The translations under genes and the position numbers were made by a program. The notes beneath the pieces are model-generated. The model was not told the DNA's origin. It worked only from the letters and a program-made list of their open reading frames with translations, and did no database searches. Below, in pieces: positions 29,856-30,000 of a stretch of DNA of 30,000 nucleotides (position 1 is its first letter; every line of letters starts with the position of its first letter). The stretch comes from Chromera velia (taxonomy: Eukaryota > Sar > Chromeraceae), in NCBI GenBank assembly GCA_018398765.1, contig JAHBMJ010000973.1, positions 1 to 30,000 on the forward strand, in the 5' to 3' direction.

Positions 29856-30000
29856 ATGAAGTCTGCTGCTAAGGTTGCTTTGGCTGTCTGCATTGGAGTT
29901 GCCGCTGCTCAGCAGAGAGGCGCTACCTACGGAAGTGGCTCCAACACTTACGGCTCCAACTCCTACGGCACTGGATCCAACTCTTATGGCACTTACGGAA
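29856..30000 (+). CDS. Secreted Gly/Ser/Asn/Tyr-repeat protein, 5' part only
   Basis: ATG at 29856 in a purine-rich context (ACAAAATGA), open to the window edge (48 codons seen). The first ~18 residues form a signal peptide: basic MKSAAK, then a hydrophobic VALAVCIGVAAA, with likely cleavage near AAA-QQ. The mature part begins QQRGATYGSGSNTYG and continues in a tandem pattern of SNxYG/GSNSYGT units. Such repeats are seen in extracellular adhesive, wall or matrix proteins, but no family can be named from this fragment. No intron is visible before the edge. Confidence 0.75.
   Translation, partial: MKSAAKVALAVCIGVAAAQQRGATYGSGSNTYGSNSYGTGSNSYGTYG

Noticed and set aside
1-30000. tRNA, rRNA or CRISPR loci
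   Set aside because: I saw no tRNA-like cloverleaf boxes, rRNA core sequence or spaced repeats. The repeats present are microsatellites, LTRs and transposon ends.

Overview
This is a eukaryotic nuclear fragment from an intron-rich protist. Three split genes can be read, with GT-AG introns and almost invariant ..GCAG acceptors. One is the conserved GTPase GPN1. Retroelements of types common in protist and algal genomes fill the left third. I cannot name the species. An alveolate or chromerid-type alga would fit but is a guess.

Positions 388-11730 are one decayed retroelement on the minus strand, broken by two later insertions. The host element looks like a Penelope-like element (PLE) with an unusual domain order: an upstream ORF, then an N-terminal GIY-YIG endonuclease, a CxC/GHV segment, and a reverse transcriptase (RT). 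A 1,029-bp AT-rich DNA transposon (9164-10192; 8-bp target duplication CATATAAG; terminal inverted repeats starting CTAGGGT) splits the GIY-YIG domain. A 5.8-kb Ty3/gypsy chromovirus (988-6756; two 320-bp LTRs; gag, protease, RT, RNase H, integrase, chromodomain; many stops) splits the RT. Removing each insertion with one copy of its target duplication rejoins the PLE reading frame, so the nesting is directly visible.

Positions 11731-12561 are AT-rich and hold a fold-back repeat. From there on the DNA is genic. A 12-exon minus-strand gene of unknown function (19022 down to 12562, about 1,213 aa, serine/arginine-rich) and a 9-exon plus-strand gene of unknown function (19761-25261, 642 aa, Q/P/G-rich) start head to head across a 738-bp spacer. 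GPN1 (29311 down to 26304, 7 exons, 445 aa) lies tail to tail with the second gene and head to head with the first exon of a secreted G/S/N/Y-repeat protein (29856 to the window end).

The three complete gene models share a 5' splice site that is often GTCAG rather than GTAAG/GTGAG. Their introns carry composite simple repeats in the sense order (CT)n-(GT)n-(GA)n that could fold into hairpins. I found no tRNA, rRNA or CRISPR array. Exon coordinates were worked out by hand from reading frame, splice dinucleotides and phase, and have not been checked against transcripts.
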